64,000 bases of DNA from Corbicula japonica (GCA_038501625.1 JAZAYU010000061.1:1104303-1168302); one strand, 5' to 3'. Shown: positions 28,701-33,770, numbered from the stretch's first letter. Translations and numbers: made by a program. Notes: generated from the sequence alone by a model not told the origin.

Positions 28701-31700
28701 TATATAAGCATTTTTACGCATGTGCAACCAGTGTACATCTGTGCCATCTGATCAGGATCTGCACTGGTCACATTTTGGTCAGAAATAAGTTAATAAATCA
28801 AAAAGCGAACTGTTTAGATCCTGATCAGATGGCAAGGATGTGCCGGCTGATCTGGATCTAAACTGTTCGCACATGCGTAAATATGGAGGAAAGAGTGAAA
28901 ACGACATTTTCTTTTGCAGGAAATTCCCCAGATCCCTTTGATATCAGCATCAAGATATGTAGTGAAACAAGGGGAGGTAGTTAAAATTGTAAATGAGGCA
29001 GCAAGTCGTCTCCCCTTTGGCAAGGCAAAGCCAGGCAAACAAACATTACATGTCTATCTATTCAATGATATCATGTTGTTTACCAAGAAAAAAGGGTAAG
29101 TACATAATACTGTTGCTGTATCAACATATTTTACTATGTATTTTATTGGTCCTGAGAAGGGATTGAGGGATAATCATCACCGTAGAGCAACAACGATATG
29201 TCTTTTAAAATAAGCAGTCATAGCTTTGTTGTGCTTTTATGACATAATTTGCTTTGAGCTGAAATAGTGCAAGTTGGATCCCCCGATGGTATAATGATCT
29301 TCTGTGACAATGTAATGAAATGTTTATCACAGTTTCTTATTTGAAAATTCATTGAACAAGTTTATCGGTAGTTGATTGAAGATGAAAATATTCTTGTTCA
29401 ATAGTCATGTAATTAATGCTCCTTTGACAGTAAGATATAATAGGACAACAAGACTGTACATTGAAGAAGCGTATAAGCAAAGTAAAAATGTGTTACAAGA
29501 GAAGTAAAAATGTCTAATTTTATAAAAGAAAAGTTGTCATAATTACTATTCCGGAAATGCATAAGGGCGGTAATTATAAATATTTCATAAATCATTTTGA
29601 CTTACAACTTCTGTTAAATAATTTATTGTAAATTTGTTTGAAATACCCATTGTCTCTTAGATTTACTTGATTTCTCTTGCTGCTAAGATTAAATTACACC
29701 AGTACATTAGATTATCCGTACCTATACAGCTACCTACAAATACATAAGAGAATTGAATAACCGAGATGTATATATGATAAAACTTTCTTGTTGCCCCACG
29801 CACACTTGCTGTTGAAAATTTAAAAAATAAGTTGTGACTACCCACTGCATTTTTTCCAAAATTTGGGTGAGAATCTAATAACATTCTCATGGCCCCTGTC
29901 TTTTTATGGCAGATAATATGTAATAACTAGGAACTGTTAATATTTTTAGGGATAGATTTGTTGTAACTGACTATGGGCCAAGGAACACACTTCATGCAGA
30001 TGTGATAGACAATCCTGACAAGCATGCAAGAGTTCTTCCCCTTGGTGTACCAGGTGGCTGCAAACATCTCTTCTTGCTTGTTATGCTGGAAAACTTTGAG
30101 AAGAAACAAGTGGAGATGGTGTTTTCTTGTAACTCTTTGTAAGTATTTTCTCCTTTTGAAAAATACATTGTTACAATCCATTAGGCAGTATTAATTAATC
30201 TCATTGTCAAGTCGTAACACAGGCCTACCAAATCTCCAGACTTTATCCGAAATCTCCCAACTTCAAGCATATAAACCAATAACTGAGGTGCTGATCTGGA
30301 AAAAAACATGTTCCATTTGATGGTTATGAAAAAATAAAATTGTCACAGATCTTGTTTTGCTCATCTCAACTCCATATCAAGGAGATGTAAGTCTATTTCA
30401 GAGAACTGGGATATATTACTTAGAAACTCACTTAAACCCTTTCCTCCATATATACGCATTTTTATGCATGTGTGACCAGTGTAGATCCAGATCAGCCAGC
30501 ACATCCATGCCGTCTGATCAGGATCTGCACTAGTTGCATTTTGGTCAGGAATAACCTAACAAATCAAAAAGCGGATCAGATGTCAGGGATGCGCCGGCTG
30601 GTCTTGGTCTAAACTGTTTGCCCAAGCAAAAAAGGTGTATCTATGGAGGAAAGGGTTAAGTATATATCCAAACAGCTGCTGAAACCAATGTAATACCACA
30701 AAGTTACACAAGAAAACTTGACAATTATTACGATAGATTATGGCAATTGGACATAACTTTCCATTACAGGAGTGATCGTGCCCGCTGGGTCGATGCAGTC
30801 ACACCAGTCAAGGTCACAGATGATCAGAGGATTTATGAAGAATGGGGTAAGAATTTTGAGGATTATGCTTTTTATTATATTTAGCCATTTTGACCCTTTA
30901 TAGTCCATATTTATGCATTTTTACACACGTGTGACCAGTGTAGATCCGGATCAGCCTGGTCTGTGGTGTCTGATCTGGATTTACACTGGTTGCCTCTTGG
31001 TGAGAAATAACCTAATGTATGTGCCGACTGATCTTGATCTGCACTGTTCGCTCATGCAATAATTCTAAATCTATGAAGTATAGAGTTAAGATTTAGAAAA
31101 ATCATTCAACACCCATTATTCCATGGATATAGCTTATATGAGGCCCGCCACGGGAAAAGGTGCCTTCGGTCATTTTTTGTGTCATTTTTGTTGTTACTAT
31201 ATTTAGAAAGAACTTTCAAATTTCTATTATTTTCTCATAACAAAACAGTGATTTTGTTACACATTTTGACAATAAAATGGTATTTTTACCTCGAATTGCA
31301 TAATAATTAATGTCGTCTGCTCAACTTTATGACGTCATTTCAAGTATTGACGTCAACTGTCCGAAGGTACCTTTTCCCGTGACGCGCCCCATGTCATGTG
31401 CAACTAGTGTAAATCCTTTTCTGCCTGCTCATGCATACACTCTGATACATATCTGACTGAAAGTAGAATCTGATCTGACTGTACTTAATATAAGCAAGCT
31501 ATCTGGATCTGCATTGTTTGCACATGGAACATCAGCTGAATCCATTTAATTAAGGGTTAAACATGAAATTATTGTAAAAGTACAAAAGATTTAGAAAATT
31601 TTGAACTAATATAATTATTGTCAAATACAGTGATAAATATTTCAACATGGCACCATGCTTTGATTTCAGATTGTCCACAAGTTCAATGTATCAAGAAATA

Positions 31701-32468
31701 CATAGCTCAAGAGCCAGATGAACTGAGTCTGGAAGAGTCGGATGTTGTCAATGTGTTCAAGAAGCTTGAAGATGGTTTGTACCTTTACAATAGGAGTACA
31801 GTGAAACCCTCTTGAAGACCGCCCCGAAATTAAGACGTCCTTGATAATAAGACACAATTATTCTAATCTCCCATTTTCGCACTTTTCCACCTAAAAATAA
31901 AAAAAAAAAAACAAATTCCAATATTAAGACACATTTTTCTCTTGGGGACTTTTTATTCTAATCTCCCATTTTTGCACTATTTTCCACTTGAGAATAAAAA
32001 CTAATTCCAAGATTAAAACCACTTTTCCCCAGTTTTAAAGGTGTTCTTAATAGCGGGGTTTCACTGTATCAGAATAAGAAAATATGTGTTTAGTGATACT
32101 TATTGATACTTATTTAATCTGTTTTAAAGAAACTACATTTATGATTCATTTTTTTATAAGCTTTAGATAATTGTTCTGTAATGCATACCATAACACCCCT
32201 ACTTCACTCCAGCTGTCTGGTAAACAGGATCCTGCAATATGTTGAGAAGTAAGCTAACTAGGTATTTACCTTTCTATTGAACATTATTACTGCTAGTGTG
32301 TTGAGTACCCTGTTACGTTTTTCAGGAATGTATGAGGGAGAGAGACTGCGGGATGGTGAAAGGGGCTGGTTCCCTAAAGATCACACTTCGGAGATAATGA
32401 ATTCTCATGTGAGGGCACGAAATCTACGGATGAAATACAGACTAATGCAAGCAACGGAATATAGCTAA
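1..32468 (+). CDS. Ephexin-family Rho guanine-nucleotide exchange factor (DH-PH-SH3), 3' part of gene, 20 exons
   Basis: Known role of the family: the DH domain swaps GDP for GTP on Rho-type GTPases, the PH domain assists at the membrane, and the SH3 domain takes part in autoinhibition. Seen: exons 1-1784, 2312-2360, 6191-6233, 9714-10408, 11317-11513, 12072-12125, 13052-13124, 17331-17478, 18477-18618, 20828-21027, 24112-24168, 25224-25402, 26033-26188, 26986-27193, 27943-28035, 28920-29095, 29950-30138, 30770-30846, 31670-31774 and 32326-32468. All phases match, and the joined length of 1,589 codons from base 2 includes a single terminal stop. In visible-residue numbering, 1-1125 is disordered, DH is about 1145-1345, PH about 1372-1492 and SH3 about 1508-1566. 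DH signature: LLLPMQRITRLPLL. SH3 end: RDGERGWFPK. The order DH-PH-SH3 with a long N-terminal region points to the ARHGEF5/16/19/26 group; which paralogue cannot be decided by eye. The 5' end is missing. Confidence 0.92.
1848..1975 (+). repeat. P1 double-hairpin repeat, degraded fragment
   Basis: GACCAGTGTAGATCCAGATC followed by a diverged remainder, in the intron after visible exon 1. Defined by comparison with the intact copies at 35987-36227 and 37742-37990. Confidence 0.55.
2312..2360 (+). CDS. RhoGEF exon 2
   Basis: A 49-nt exon with acceptor TTCCAG and donor GTATGC. Phase 1 in, phase 2 out. It encodes a basic stretch, SVKEFKNKRGAAFKK, and the Lys run continues across the junction into exon 3. 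It is too short to recognise on its own; the phase fit on both sides and the conserved splice signals are the evidence. Confidence 0.72.
2413..2655 (+). mobile_element. P1 double-hairpin element, intact
   Basis: Both ends intact: TTAACCCTTTCCTCC on the left and GGAGGAAAGAGTTAA on the right. The inside holds two hairpins, each an imperfect palindrome around GATC-rich stems. It lies 50 bases after exon 2. A partial copy follows at about 2680-2735. Confidence 0.8.
2745..3070 (+). repeat. Fragment of the GTCGGTCGGT array element (type R4)
   Basis: It begins AACGAAGTTTGAGGGGGTAT and carries GTCGGTCTGTTGGTCTGTCGG, then two diverged units with GGTACACAGGTRTAWC and ACAGGTCAAGTTYGA. It is the same family as 38838-39890, here with only two units. 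Confidence 0.75.
3087..3750 (+). repeat. Cluster of three diverged P1 copies
   Basis: Partial copies at about 3087-3215, 3280-3538 and 3539-3750. The middle one has a short internal duplication of the CTGGATCTAAACTGTTCGCC segment at about 3459-3503. None has two clean TTAA ends. Confidence 0.65.
3751..5531. other. Intron DNA without recognised feature apart from one P1 fragment
   Basis: AT-rich intron. Only a truncated P1 left end at 4411-4482 (TTAACCCTTTCCTCC to GCCGGCACAC) is recognisable. I see no exon-like reading frame. Confidence 0.5.
5532..5765 (+). mobile_element. P1 double-hairpin element, right end lost
   Basis: The left TTAACCCTTTCCTCC and both hairpins are well kept. The right end stops at TATATGGAGA without the GGGTTAA terminus. 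Confidence 0.75.
5968..6096 (-). repeat. tRNA-derived SINE remnant
   Basis: The minus strand reads GGTTTGGTAGGTCAGTGGTA then GAGTGCTAGCAGG, resembling a tRNA 5' half with an A-box, followed by a degenerate GTTCAAGCC B-box. It is too diverged to fold as a tRNA. Confidence 0.4.
6191..6233 (+). CDS. RhoGEF exon 3
   Basis: A 43-nt exon with acceptor TTTCTTTCAG and donor GTAACA, phase 2 in and phase 0 out. It encodes KKTAGETENTGEVQ, finishing the polybasic run begun in exon 2. It sits between two introns of nearly 4 kb. Exons 2 and 3 together are 92 nt, so skipping both would shift the frame. Confidence 0.7.
6249..6450 (+). repeat. P1 copy, diverged
   Basis: It starts 15 bases after the exon 3 donor, retains TTTCCTCCATAAACAC and the GATCCAGATCAG stem, and ends at GAGGAAAAGTTTA. 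The TTAA ends are lost. Confidence 0.6.
6451..8059. other. Intron DNA with degenerate tandem units
   Basis: From about 7140 to 8030 there are diverged units sharing GCTGATATTTGAC-like and CTTCACYAA-like segments, spaced roughly 150-170 bases. They look like an eroded intron satellite. No exon found. Confidence 0.4.
8060..8284 (+). repeat. 28-bp minisatellite, left block
   Basis: About eight units with period 28, consensus TATGTTACATTTCAGACTGG plus TTCAACAG. The left units carry T for C in CAGACT (TTTTAGACT). The array is split from the block at 9316-9725 by an inserted inverted-repeat element. Confidence 0.9.
8285..9315. mobile_element. Foldback element with arms of about 460 bp inserted in the minisatellite
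   Basis: The left arm, 8285 to about 8745, is nearly the exact reverse complement of the right arm, about 8848-9315. The ends are CACAGGTGGCAG and CTGCCACCTGTG. ATTTCAGA stands on both sides (8277-8284 and 9316-9323), as expected for an 8-bp target duplication inside one minisatellite unit. No transposase is present. The 8-bp duplication fits hAT-type insertion, but the host array is itself repetitive. A poly-G run lies near the right end (9267-9288). Confidence 0.8.
9316..9725 (+). repeat. 28-bp minisatellite, right block, running into exon 4
   Basis: About fourteen units with period 28. Each contains TTACATTTCAG, a usable-looking splice acceptor. The period is not a multiple of three, so the reading frame steps through all three frames and returns after three units; the frame of exon 4 stays open through the whole block. 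Confidence 0.9.
9714..10408 (+). CDS. RhoGEF exon 4: acidic, basic and proline-rich linker; acceptor inside a minisatellite
   Basis: Phase 0 in, phase 2 out, donor GTAAAT. The best acceptor is TTACATTTCAG ending at 9713, which is part of the last unit of a 28-bp minisatellite; a second in-phase AG ends at 9725. The exon encodes an acidic segment (EPIDHDEDEDSVDV), a Lys-rich segment (INKKKKDKADNKK), PPPPPLPPRR (class II SH3 ligand, PxxPxR), NYMNNR (pY-x-N, Grb2 SH2-type) and DPPLPPRNR. The proline ligands could bind the protein's own SH3 domain, as in autoinhibited relatives; that is inference. The open frame continues upstream through the minisatellite to 9273, which I do not count as coding. 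Confidence 0.85.
10466..10602. mobile_element. P2 palindromic element
   Basis: GCCCAAGATCATAAAAC at the left is mirrored by GTTTTATGATCTTGGGC at the right, with AGCCAATC arms meeting around CAACTAGTTG. The whole copy is one near-perfect palindrome of 137 bases. Confidence 0.85.
10603..11316. other. Intron DNA, nothing recognised
   Basis: AT-rich. It contains only a short CAGACAGACACACAGACTAACAG stretch around 10856-10880 and no exon-like frame. Confidence 0.4.
11317..11513 (+). CDS. RhoGEF exon 5: proline-rich
   Basis: A 197-nt exon with acceptor TTGTTTTAG and donor GTAAGT, phase 2 in and phase 1 out. It encodes KSAWPPGKDSYLHGQK and then a proline-rich run with SPKSPPPVPDDAPPLPQR and RPPPVKRP, both plausible SH3 ligands. 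DSYLHG is a first, weaker relative of the DSYVDV motif in the next two exons. Confidence 0.82.
11842..11975 (+). repeat. P1 copy, internally deleted
   Basis: Left CAACCCTTTACTC and right GGAGTAAGGGTTA frame a single hairpin; the second hairpin is missing. Confidence 0.6.
12072..12125 (+). CDS. RhoGEF exon 6: DSYVDV motif exon
   Basis: A 54-nt exon, phase 1 on both sides, so it can be skipped without a frame shift. Acceptor TGTTTCAG, donor GTAAGT. It encodes NDSYVDVGDRTSRPSVKS. The first eight codons closely match the start of exon 7, pointing to an exon duplication. Confidence 0.78.
12437..12673 (+). mobile_element. P1 double-hairpin element
   Basis: Left AACCCTTTCCTGTATAG, both hairpins present, right end degraded to GGAGTAGACGGTTAA. 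It lies 63 bases before the next copy. Confidence 0.75.
12737..12978 (+). mobile_element. P1 double-hairpin element, intact
   Basis: TTAACCCTTTCCTGTATATA at the left and CAGGAAAGGGTTAA at the right. Both hairpins are well conserved. This copy and those at 12437 and 27388 share the CCTGTA/TACAGG variant of the end. Confidence 0.85.
13052..13124 (+). CDS. RhoGEF exon 7: second DSYVDV motif exon
   Basis: A 73-nt exon, phase 1 in and phase 2 out, acceptor CTGTTTCAG, donor GTAAGT. It encodes KDSYVDVDAPLPLPDSNYSL and then ADEI. It repeats the DSYVDV motif of exon 6 at the same position relative to the acceptor. A double-hairpin repeat (12737-12978) ends 73 bases upstream. Confidence 0.8.
13877..14390 (+). 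mobile_element. Two neighbouring P1 elements
   Basis: Copies at 13877-14076 (both TTAA ends, short internal deletion) and 14146-14390 (left TTAACCCCTTACTCC, right GGAGTGTAGGGTTTA). They are separated by about 70 bases of unrelated DNA. Confidence 0.75.
14469..14673. mobile_element. Short terminal-inverted-repeat element
   Basis: CGTCCGCCTAATATCAAATC at the left pairs with GATATTAGGTTGACG at the right. About 205 bases, no coding capacity: a miniature inverted-repeat element. Confidence 0.65.
15305..15382. repeat. P2 palindromic element, right half only
   Basis: GCCATTTCAGCTAATCAGAT followed by GCTTGAGATTTGAGACTGG, the right arm of the P2 family. The left arm is missing. Confidence 0.7.
15383..15845. 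other. Intron DNA, nothing recognised
   Basis: No exon-like frame or repeat boundary that I can define. Confidence 0.35.
15846..16250 (+). repeat. P1 fragment and a P1 double-hairpin element
   Basis: A fragment at 15846-15943 (right half) is followed by a nearly full copy at 16010-16250 ending GGAGGAAAGGGATA. Confidence 0.7.
17016..17244. mobile_element. Short terminal-inverted-repeat element
   Basis: TATTGTCCAACAACATTGAC at the left pairs with ATCAATATTGATGGACAATA at the right; arms of about 28 bases, whole element about 229 bases, non-coding. It ends 86 bases before exon 8. Confidence 0.7.
17331..17478 (+). CDS. RhoGEF exon 8
   Basis: A 148-nt exon, acceptor GTTCTTACAG, donor GTATGC, phase 2 in and phase 0 out. 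It encodes KELDKRPVSSGYIKPHD, a Pro/Ala-rich stretch (VPEPRANPAPFEDVYKF) and DDDILYMDL. The tyrosines are again next to acidic residues. No known domain. Confidence 0.83.
17658..17883 (+). repeat. 113-bp tandem duplication in intron
   Basis: Two adjacent copies, 17658-17770 and 17771-17883, both beginning ACTACTTAATATA and ending GCTGCAAAAACAGC, with about a dozen differences. Confidence 0.85.
18141..18329. mobile_element. Palindromic element with AACAGTTCAC ends
   Basis: AACAGTTCACTCAAACACAA at the left is mirrored by TGTGTTTTAGTGAACTGTT at the right; inside, GGGGGATAAAGCCCCCC pairs with GGGGGGTTTATCCCCC. Non-coding, 189 bases. A P1 fragment follows at about 18355-18450. Confidence 0.8.
18477..18618 (+). 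CDS. RhoGEF exon 9: LYQFY segment, possible autoinhibitory helix
   Basis: A 142-nt exon, acceptor TATTTTACAG, donor GTCAGT, phase 0 in and phase 1 out. It encodes TESLYQFYNKDKISRASK and KAIYSSFDES. A short helical Leu-Tyr-Gln-x-Tyr segment upstream of the DH domain is known in the ephexin group as the element that blocks the GTPase-binding face until its tyrosines are phosphorylated. The resemblance here is visible, but equivalence is inference. Confidence 0.84.
18698..20320 (+). mobile_element. Array element R1: internal 159-bp tandem repeat
   Basis: It starts at GATAGCAGGTAGACACATAG and ends near CACATGTGTTCCGCGGAACA. Inside are about nine units; the first five start at 18787, 18946, 19105, 19264 and 19422 (period 159), and later ones are more diverged. 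The unit contains AACCTGAAACTTAATGTTGC. A one-unit version lies at 28263-28525 and an inverted one at about 56800-57985. Confidence 0.8.
20510..20820 (+). repeat. Fragment of another array-type element
   Basis: It opens with ATTATGCCTCCAGGAGGCAT and GTCCATACATTCGTCTGTAC, then one unit with an AAGTTATGGCC-like segment typical of these arrays. It stops just before the exon 10 acceptor. Confidence 0.5.
20828..21027 (+). CDS. RhoGEF exon 10: acidic linker leading to DH
   Basis: A 200-nt exon, acceptor TTTCCTTCAG, donor GTAACA, phase 1 in and phase 0 out. It encodes an acidic Tyr-containing segment (EEGYFEDDGERESVYEDLSS), a basic/acidic linker and TVLRALWSEMPE. The LWxEMPEV segment, continuing into exon 11, is characteristic of the region just before DH in ARHGEF5/16/19/26-like proteins. 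Confidence 0.88.
21107..21212 (+). repeat. P1 fragment, left half
   Basis: AGTGTAGATCCAGATAAGCC to CTGCACTGTTCGCTTTTTAG, cut by the start of the next array element. Confidence 0.6.
21213..22440 (+). mobile_element. Array element R2: internal 165-bp tandem repeat
   Basis: It begins AGCTCGACTAATCGAAGAAT with GGTGTCGGCGTCAGTGTCGG, then about seven units of about 165 bases aligned on TTCACCATCAAA (21354, 21519, 21683, 21848). Units decay toward the right end. Non-coding. Confidence 0.75.
22560..22700 (+). repeat. P1 fragment, right half
   Basis: GCAAACAGTGTAGATCCTGA through GATCTGCACTGTTCGCACAT. Confidence 0.6.
22768..24091 (+). mobile_element. Array element R3: internal 166-bp tandem repeat with AGCTCACCTGAG ends
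   Basis: Left end TTTTAGCTCACCTGAGCACG; right end contains ACTCAGGTGAGCGATATAGG, the inverted counterpart, then GGCCATCATGGCCCTCTTG. Inside are about six units with TAGGAAAAAC at 23175, 23341, 23507, 23664, 23830 and 23996 (166 bases, one unit 157). A GTCCGTCCGTCCGTGCGTCC run follows the left end. It stops 20 bases before the exon 11 acceptor. Confidence 0.85.
24112..24168 (+). CDS. RhoGEF exon 11: pre-DH segment
   Basis: A 57-nt, 19-codon exon, phase 0 on both sides, so it is skippable in frame. Acceptor AATTTTCAG, donor GTAAGT. It encodes VKQSGVLDTITPHERKLQE, joining LWSEMPE to the first DH helix. A repeat-array element ends about 20 bases upstream of the acceptor. Three decayed copies of this exon lie downstream in the next intron (24469-24631). 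Confidence 0.88.
24469..24631 (+). pseudogene. Three decayed copies of RhoGEF exon 11
   Basis: Copy C (24589-24631) matches exon 11 at 36 of 43 bases without gaps and still reads VLDTITLHNRNLQE against VLDTITPHERKLQE. Copy B (24528-24570) matches 31 of 43. Copy A (about 24469-24515) matches with small indels and keeps a GTAAGT donor. Copies B and C have no usable donor and none has a clear acceptor, so they are not expected to be spliced. Confidence 0.75.
24977..25165. mobile_element. Palindromic element around GGCCTACGGCC
   Basis: AACAGTTATTTCATATGTGA at the left is mirrored by TCACATATGAAATAACTGT at the right, meeting at CCTCGGCCTACGGCCTCGGG. Non-coding. Confidence 0.8.
25224..25402 (+). 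CDS. RhoGEF exon 12: start of DH domain
   Basis: A 179-nt exon, acceptor TACTTTCAG, donor GTAAGT, phase 0 in and phase 2 out. It encodes SMFEIITSEATYLKSLNVLI, the first conserved DH helix (CR1) with the invariant Glu that contacts the GTPase switch region, and continues to FSNIGAIRDTSEK. Confidence 0.92.
25582..25855 (+). repeat. Strongly diverged P1 copy
   Basis: Only CCCTTTACTCCATATATG, GGTCCTGATCAGGCAACATG and a GGAGAGAAAAGTTTG end remain recognisable. Confidence 0.4.
26033..26188 (+). CDS. RhoGEF exon 13: DH domain, middle
   Basis: A 156-nt exon, acceptor TATTGCAG, donor GTAAGT, phase 2 on both sides, length divisible by three. It encodes FLAGLESRWKESVILSEKVC and NFECYVHYCSNQTFQDKAV, typical of the DH middle helices. 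Confidence 0.92.
26189..26985. other. Intron DNA, nothing recognised
   Basis: AT-rich intron between DH exons, no defined repeat and no extra exon seen. Confidence 0.4.
26986..27193 (+). CDS. RhoGEF exon 14: DH catalytic core (CR3)
   Basis: A 208-nt exon, acceptor GATATTTCAG, donor GTGAGT, phase 2 in and phase 0 out. It encodes the most conserved DH helix, SFLLLPMQRITRLPLLVDAI, which matches the LLxPxQRIxRYxLL consensus except that the usual Tyr is Leu, a substitution also familiar in ephexin-group proteins. Confidence 0.94.
27232..27731 (+). mobile_element. P1 cluster: one intact element with partial copies on both sides
   Basis: The intact element at 27388-27630 has TTAACCCTTTCCTGTACAG and CCAGGAAAGGGTTAA. 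A fragment at 27232-27387 is interrupted by a P2 end (GGCCCAAGATAATAAAAC), and a right half at 27631-27731 abuts the intact copy. Confidence 0.75.
27943..28035 (+). CDS. RhoGEF exon 15: end of DH, DH-PH linker
   Basis: A 93-nt exon of 31 codons, phase 0 on both sides, acceptor TGTTATAG, donor GTAAGC. It encodes VVKKCNEGAKKMQQTEQMYH and IAKQIDFPASK, the last DH helix with its run of polar residues leading to the PH domain. Confidence 0.9.
28263..28525 (+). mobile_element. Array element R1, one-unit copy
   Basis: ATAGCAGGTTGACGCATAGG at the left and CACATGTGTACTGTGGAACA at the right flank a single diverged unit. It shows the ends of the R1 family without the expanded array. Confidence 0.7.
28684..28897 (+). 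mobile_element. P1 double-hairpin element next to exon 16 acceptor
   Basis: Left TTAACTCTTTCCTCC; right GGAGGAAAGAGTG. The first hairpin has a deletion. Its right end lies 22 bases upstream of the exon 16 AG, so it spans the likely branch-point region. Confidence 0.75.
28920..29095 (+). CDS. RhoGEF exon 16: first half of PH domain
   Basis: A 176-nt exon, acceptor TTTTGCAG, donor GTAAGT, phase 0 in and phase 2 out. It encodes SRYVVKQGEVVKIV, then basic residues and LHVYLFNDIMLFTKKKG, the standard PH strand pattern (VYLFNDxLLxTKKK). A repeat copy at 28684-28897 ends only 22 bases before the acceptor. Confidence 0.93.
29096..29949. other. Intron DNA, nothing recognised
   Basis: No exon or repeat boundary recognised. 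Confidence 0.4.
29950..30138 (+). CDS. RhoGEF exon 17: second half of PH domain
   Basis: A 189-nt exon, acceptor TATTTTTAG, donor GTAAGT, phase 2 in and phase 2 out. It encodes DRFVVTDYGPRNTLHADVI and CKHLFLLVMLENFEKKQVEM, matching the later PH strands of ephexin-type exchange factors. Confidence 0.92.
30432..30659 (+). mobile_element. P1 double-hairpin element
   Basis: TTAAACCCTTTCCTCC at the left and GGAGGAAAGGGTTAA at the right. The second hairpin has a deletion in its left stem. Confidence 0.8.
30770..30846 (+). CDS. RhoGEF exon 18: PH C-terminal helix
   Basis: A 77-nt exon, acceptor CCATTACAG, donor GTAAGA, phase 2 in and phase 1 out. It encodes SDRARWVDAVTPVKVTDDQR and IYEEW. The Trp in RARWVDA is the invariant tryptophan of the PH C-terminal helix. 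Confidence 0.92.
30891..31090 (+). repeat. P1 copy, diverged
   Basis: GACCAGTGTAGATCCGGATC at the left; the right end reads TGAAGTATAGAGTTAA. Confidence 0.55.
31142..31388. mobile_element. Short terminal-inverted-repeat element with GGAAAAGGTNCCTTCGG arms
   Basis: CACGGGAAAAGGTGCCTTCG at the left is mirrored by GAAGGTACCTTTTCCCGTG at the right; 247 bases, non-coding. It sits inside what looks like a diverged P1 copy that resumes to about 31557. Confidence 0.8.
31670..31774 (+). CDS. RhoGEF exon 19: first half of SH3 domain
   Basis: A 105-nt exon, acceptor TGATTTCAG, donor GTTTGT (weaker than the others), phase 1 on both sides. It encodes VQCIKKYIAQEPDELSLEES followed by DVVNVFKKLED. The ELSLEESD segment is the SH3 RT-loop/diverging-turn signature. 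A Tigger-like element begins 27 bases past the exon end. Confidence 0.91.
31801..32066. mobile_element. Tigger/pogo-like miniature element
   Basis: CAGTGAAACCCTCTTGAAGA at the left and AGCGGGGTTTCACTG at the right, flanked by TA on both sides (31799-31800 and 32067-32068), as for Tc1/mariner-superfamily insertions. It has two internal TTCTAATCTCCCATTTT units and no transposase. It begins 27 bases past the end of exon 19. Confidence 0.75.
32326..32468 (+). CDS. RhoGEF exon 20: end of SH3 domain and stop codon
   Basis: A 143-nt coding part of the last exon, acceptor CGTTTTTCAG. It encodes GMYEGERLRDGERGWFPKDH, the SH3 strands with the conserved GWFP binding motif, and a basic tail (HVRARNLRMKYRLMQATEYS) typical of the ARHGEF16/26 C terminus. 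TAA at 32466-32468. The tail contains no PDZ-ligand consensus that I can defend. Confidence 0.93.
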
Positions 32469-32592
32469 CATACAATGTGCAGAGATCATAGCTTTGAGAT
32501 GATCAGCTCTCACACAACATACAGTGTGAAGAGATCACAGCTTTGAGATGATCAGCTCTCACACAACATACAATGTGAAGAGATCACAGCTT
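32468..32592 (+). repeat. 49-bp tandem repeat at the start of the RhoGEF 3' UTR
   Basis: Two and a half units with period 49 start at 32468, 32517 and 32566, each beginning ACATACARTGTG and holding GAGATCAYAGCTTTGAGATG. The third unit breaks off near 32592. The first unit begins on the last base of the stop codon. Confidence 0.85.
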
Positions 32593-32747
32593 CTAGACAC
32601 CCCTCTGACACAACAGCAAGCTCTCTGTATTTGATGTACCATTGCATTAGTGAAAATACTTTAGTATGGTACAAATACAGGCTCATTTATGTATTTGGGG
32701 ATAATCATTGGGGAGCCTTATGTTTTGGGGAAGTATTGTATACAACA

Positions 32748-32753
32748 AATAAA
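32748..32753 (+). promoter_or_regulatory. Candidate polyadenylation signal AATAAA for RhoGEF
   Basis: AATAAA lies 280 bases after the stop codon, just before an element that begins near 32770. It is the first canonical signal downstream; use of later ones cannot be excluded from sequence. Confidence 0.45.
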
Positions 32754-32769
32754 TTTATTTGGGTGCATT

Positions 32770-33416
32770 GATATTATATAGTTATTTGGTTTCTTGACAG
32801 GGAATGTGAGGATATATTGCCGGTCTGGGTGTCATATTACCCGAGCCGCAGGCGAGGGATAATATGACACCCAGACCGGCAATATATCCTCACATACCCT
32901 TTCAAGGAACCAAATAATTGTTTTATTATACTGCAAAGAGTTTTTAAGACAAAAAATCATTAGAAAACATCGATTTTTCTTTGATTTCGCTTATTTAATG
33001 CTGAACAGCTTAATTCCCCTCAGAGAACCTCAATAATTACATGTCTGACGTCATTAATTTACCTGCATGACGTCACTTCTATAGAAATTGAATGGACTAT
33101 CGATTTGATATTTATTTACAAAATTTGAGAATATTGTGATCGTTTTCAACGTTAAAAACATAACACAAATATTTTCTGTAACAATTTTAGTAATCCCTAA
33201 GCATACCGCTTTATAATTTACAAAATCGGCTTCAAATTATGCATTTTTATGGAAATTCAAAACAAAATGGCGGACGACAACAAAAGGTGGGAGGCCAGAG
33301 AGGGAAATTAAGGCATGTGCGTTCATATCTACGGCTGATCCGTAAATAGGGATATACATTAACGGCAAATTATCCAATCAAATTCAAGGAAATTTCTTTG
33401 CAGTATAATAATGTTA
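32770..33416. mobile_element. Palindromic element with TTATACTGCAAAG ends
   Basis: A long palindrome (about 32777-32925) centres on CCGAGCCGCAGGCGAGGG with CCGGTCTGGGTGTCATATTA and its mirror. TTATTATACTGCAAAGAG at about 32922 and CTTTGCAGTATAATAAT at 33400-33416 form an outer inverted pair. Non-coding. Confidence 0.7.
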
Positions 33417-33602
33417 AATACTTACAAATACTTACATTATGTTGATAGATTACACCGCTTTTATAAAGAGATCTTTTAAAATTTATTGTTATGACTTACA
33501 AAGAGTGATGTTACGAGAATAGAATACATGTGTAATGATAAGTAACCAAGTTGATTATTGACATCATCTCAAAGACATTCATCCGCTGTCTTGTTTTGTT
33601 TC

Positions 33603-33770
33603 TTAACCCTTTCCTCCATATGCATTTTTACGCATCTGCAAGTAGGGTAGATTCAGATCAGCTGGCACATTAGGTTATTTCCGACAAAAATGTGATGTGC
33701 CTGCTGATCTGGATTTACACTTGTTGTACACGCGTAAAAATTTGTATAATTATATGGAGGAATGGGTTAA
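33603..33770 (+). mobile_element. P1 element, internally deleted
   Basis: TTAACCCTTTCCTCC and GGAGGAATGGGTTAA ends kept; the centre is reduced to one stem. Confidence 0.7.

Noticed and set aside
31618..31669. Alternative upstream start (MSNTVINISTW) for exon 19
   Set aside because: It lies before a good acceptor whose phase fits exon 18 exactly; reading upstream would detach the SH3 domain from PH.
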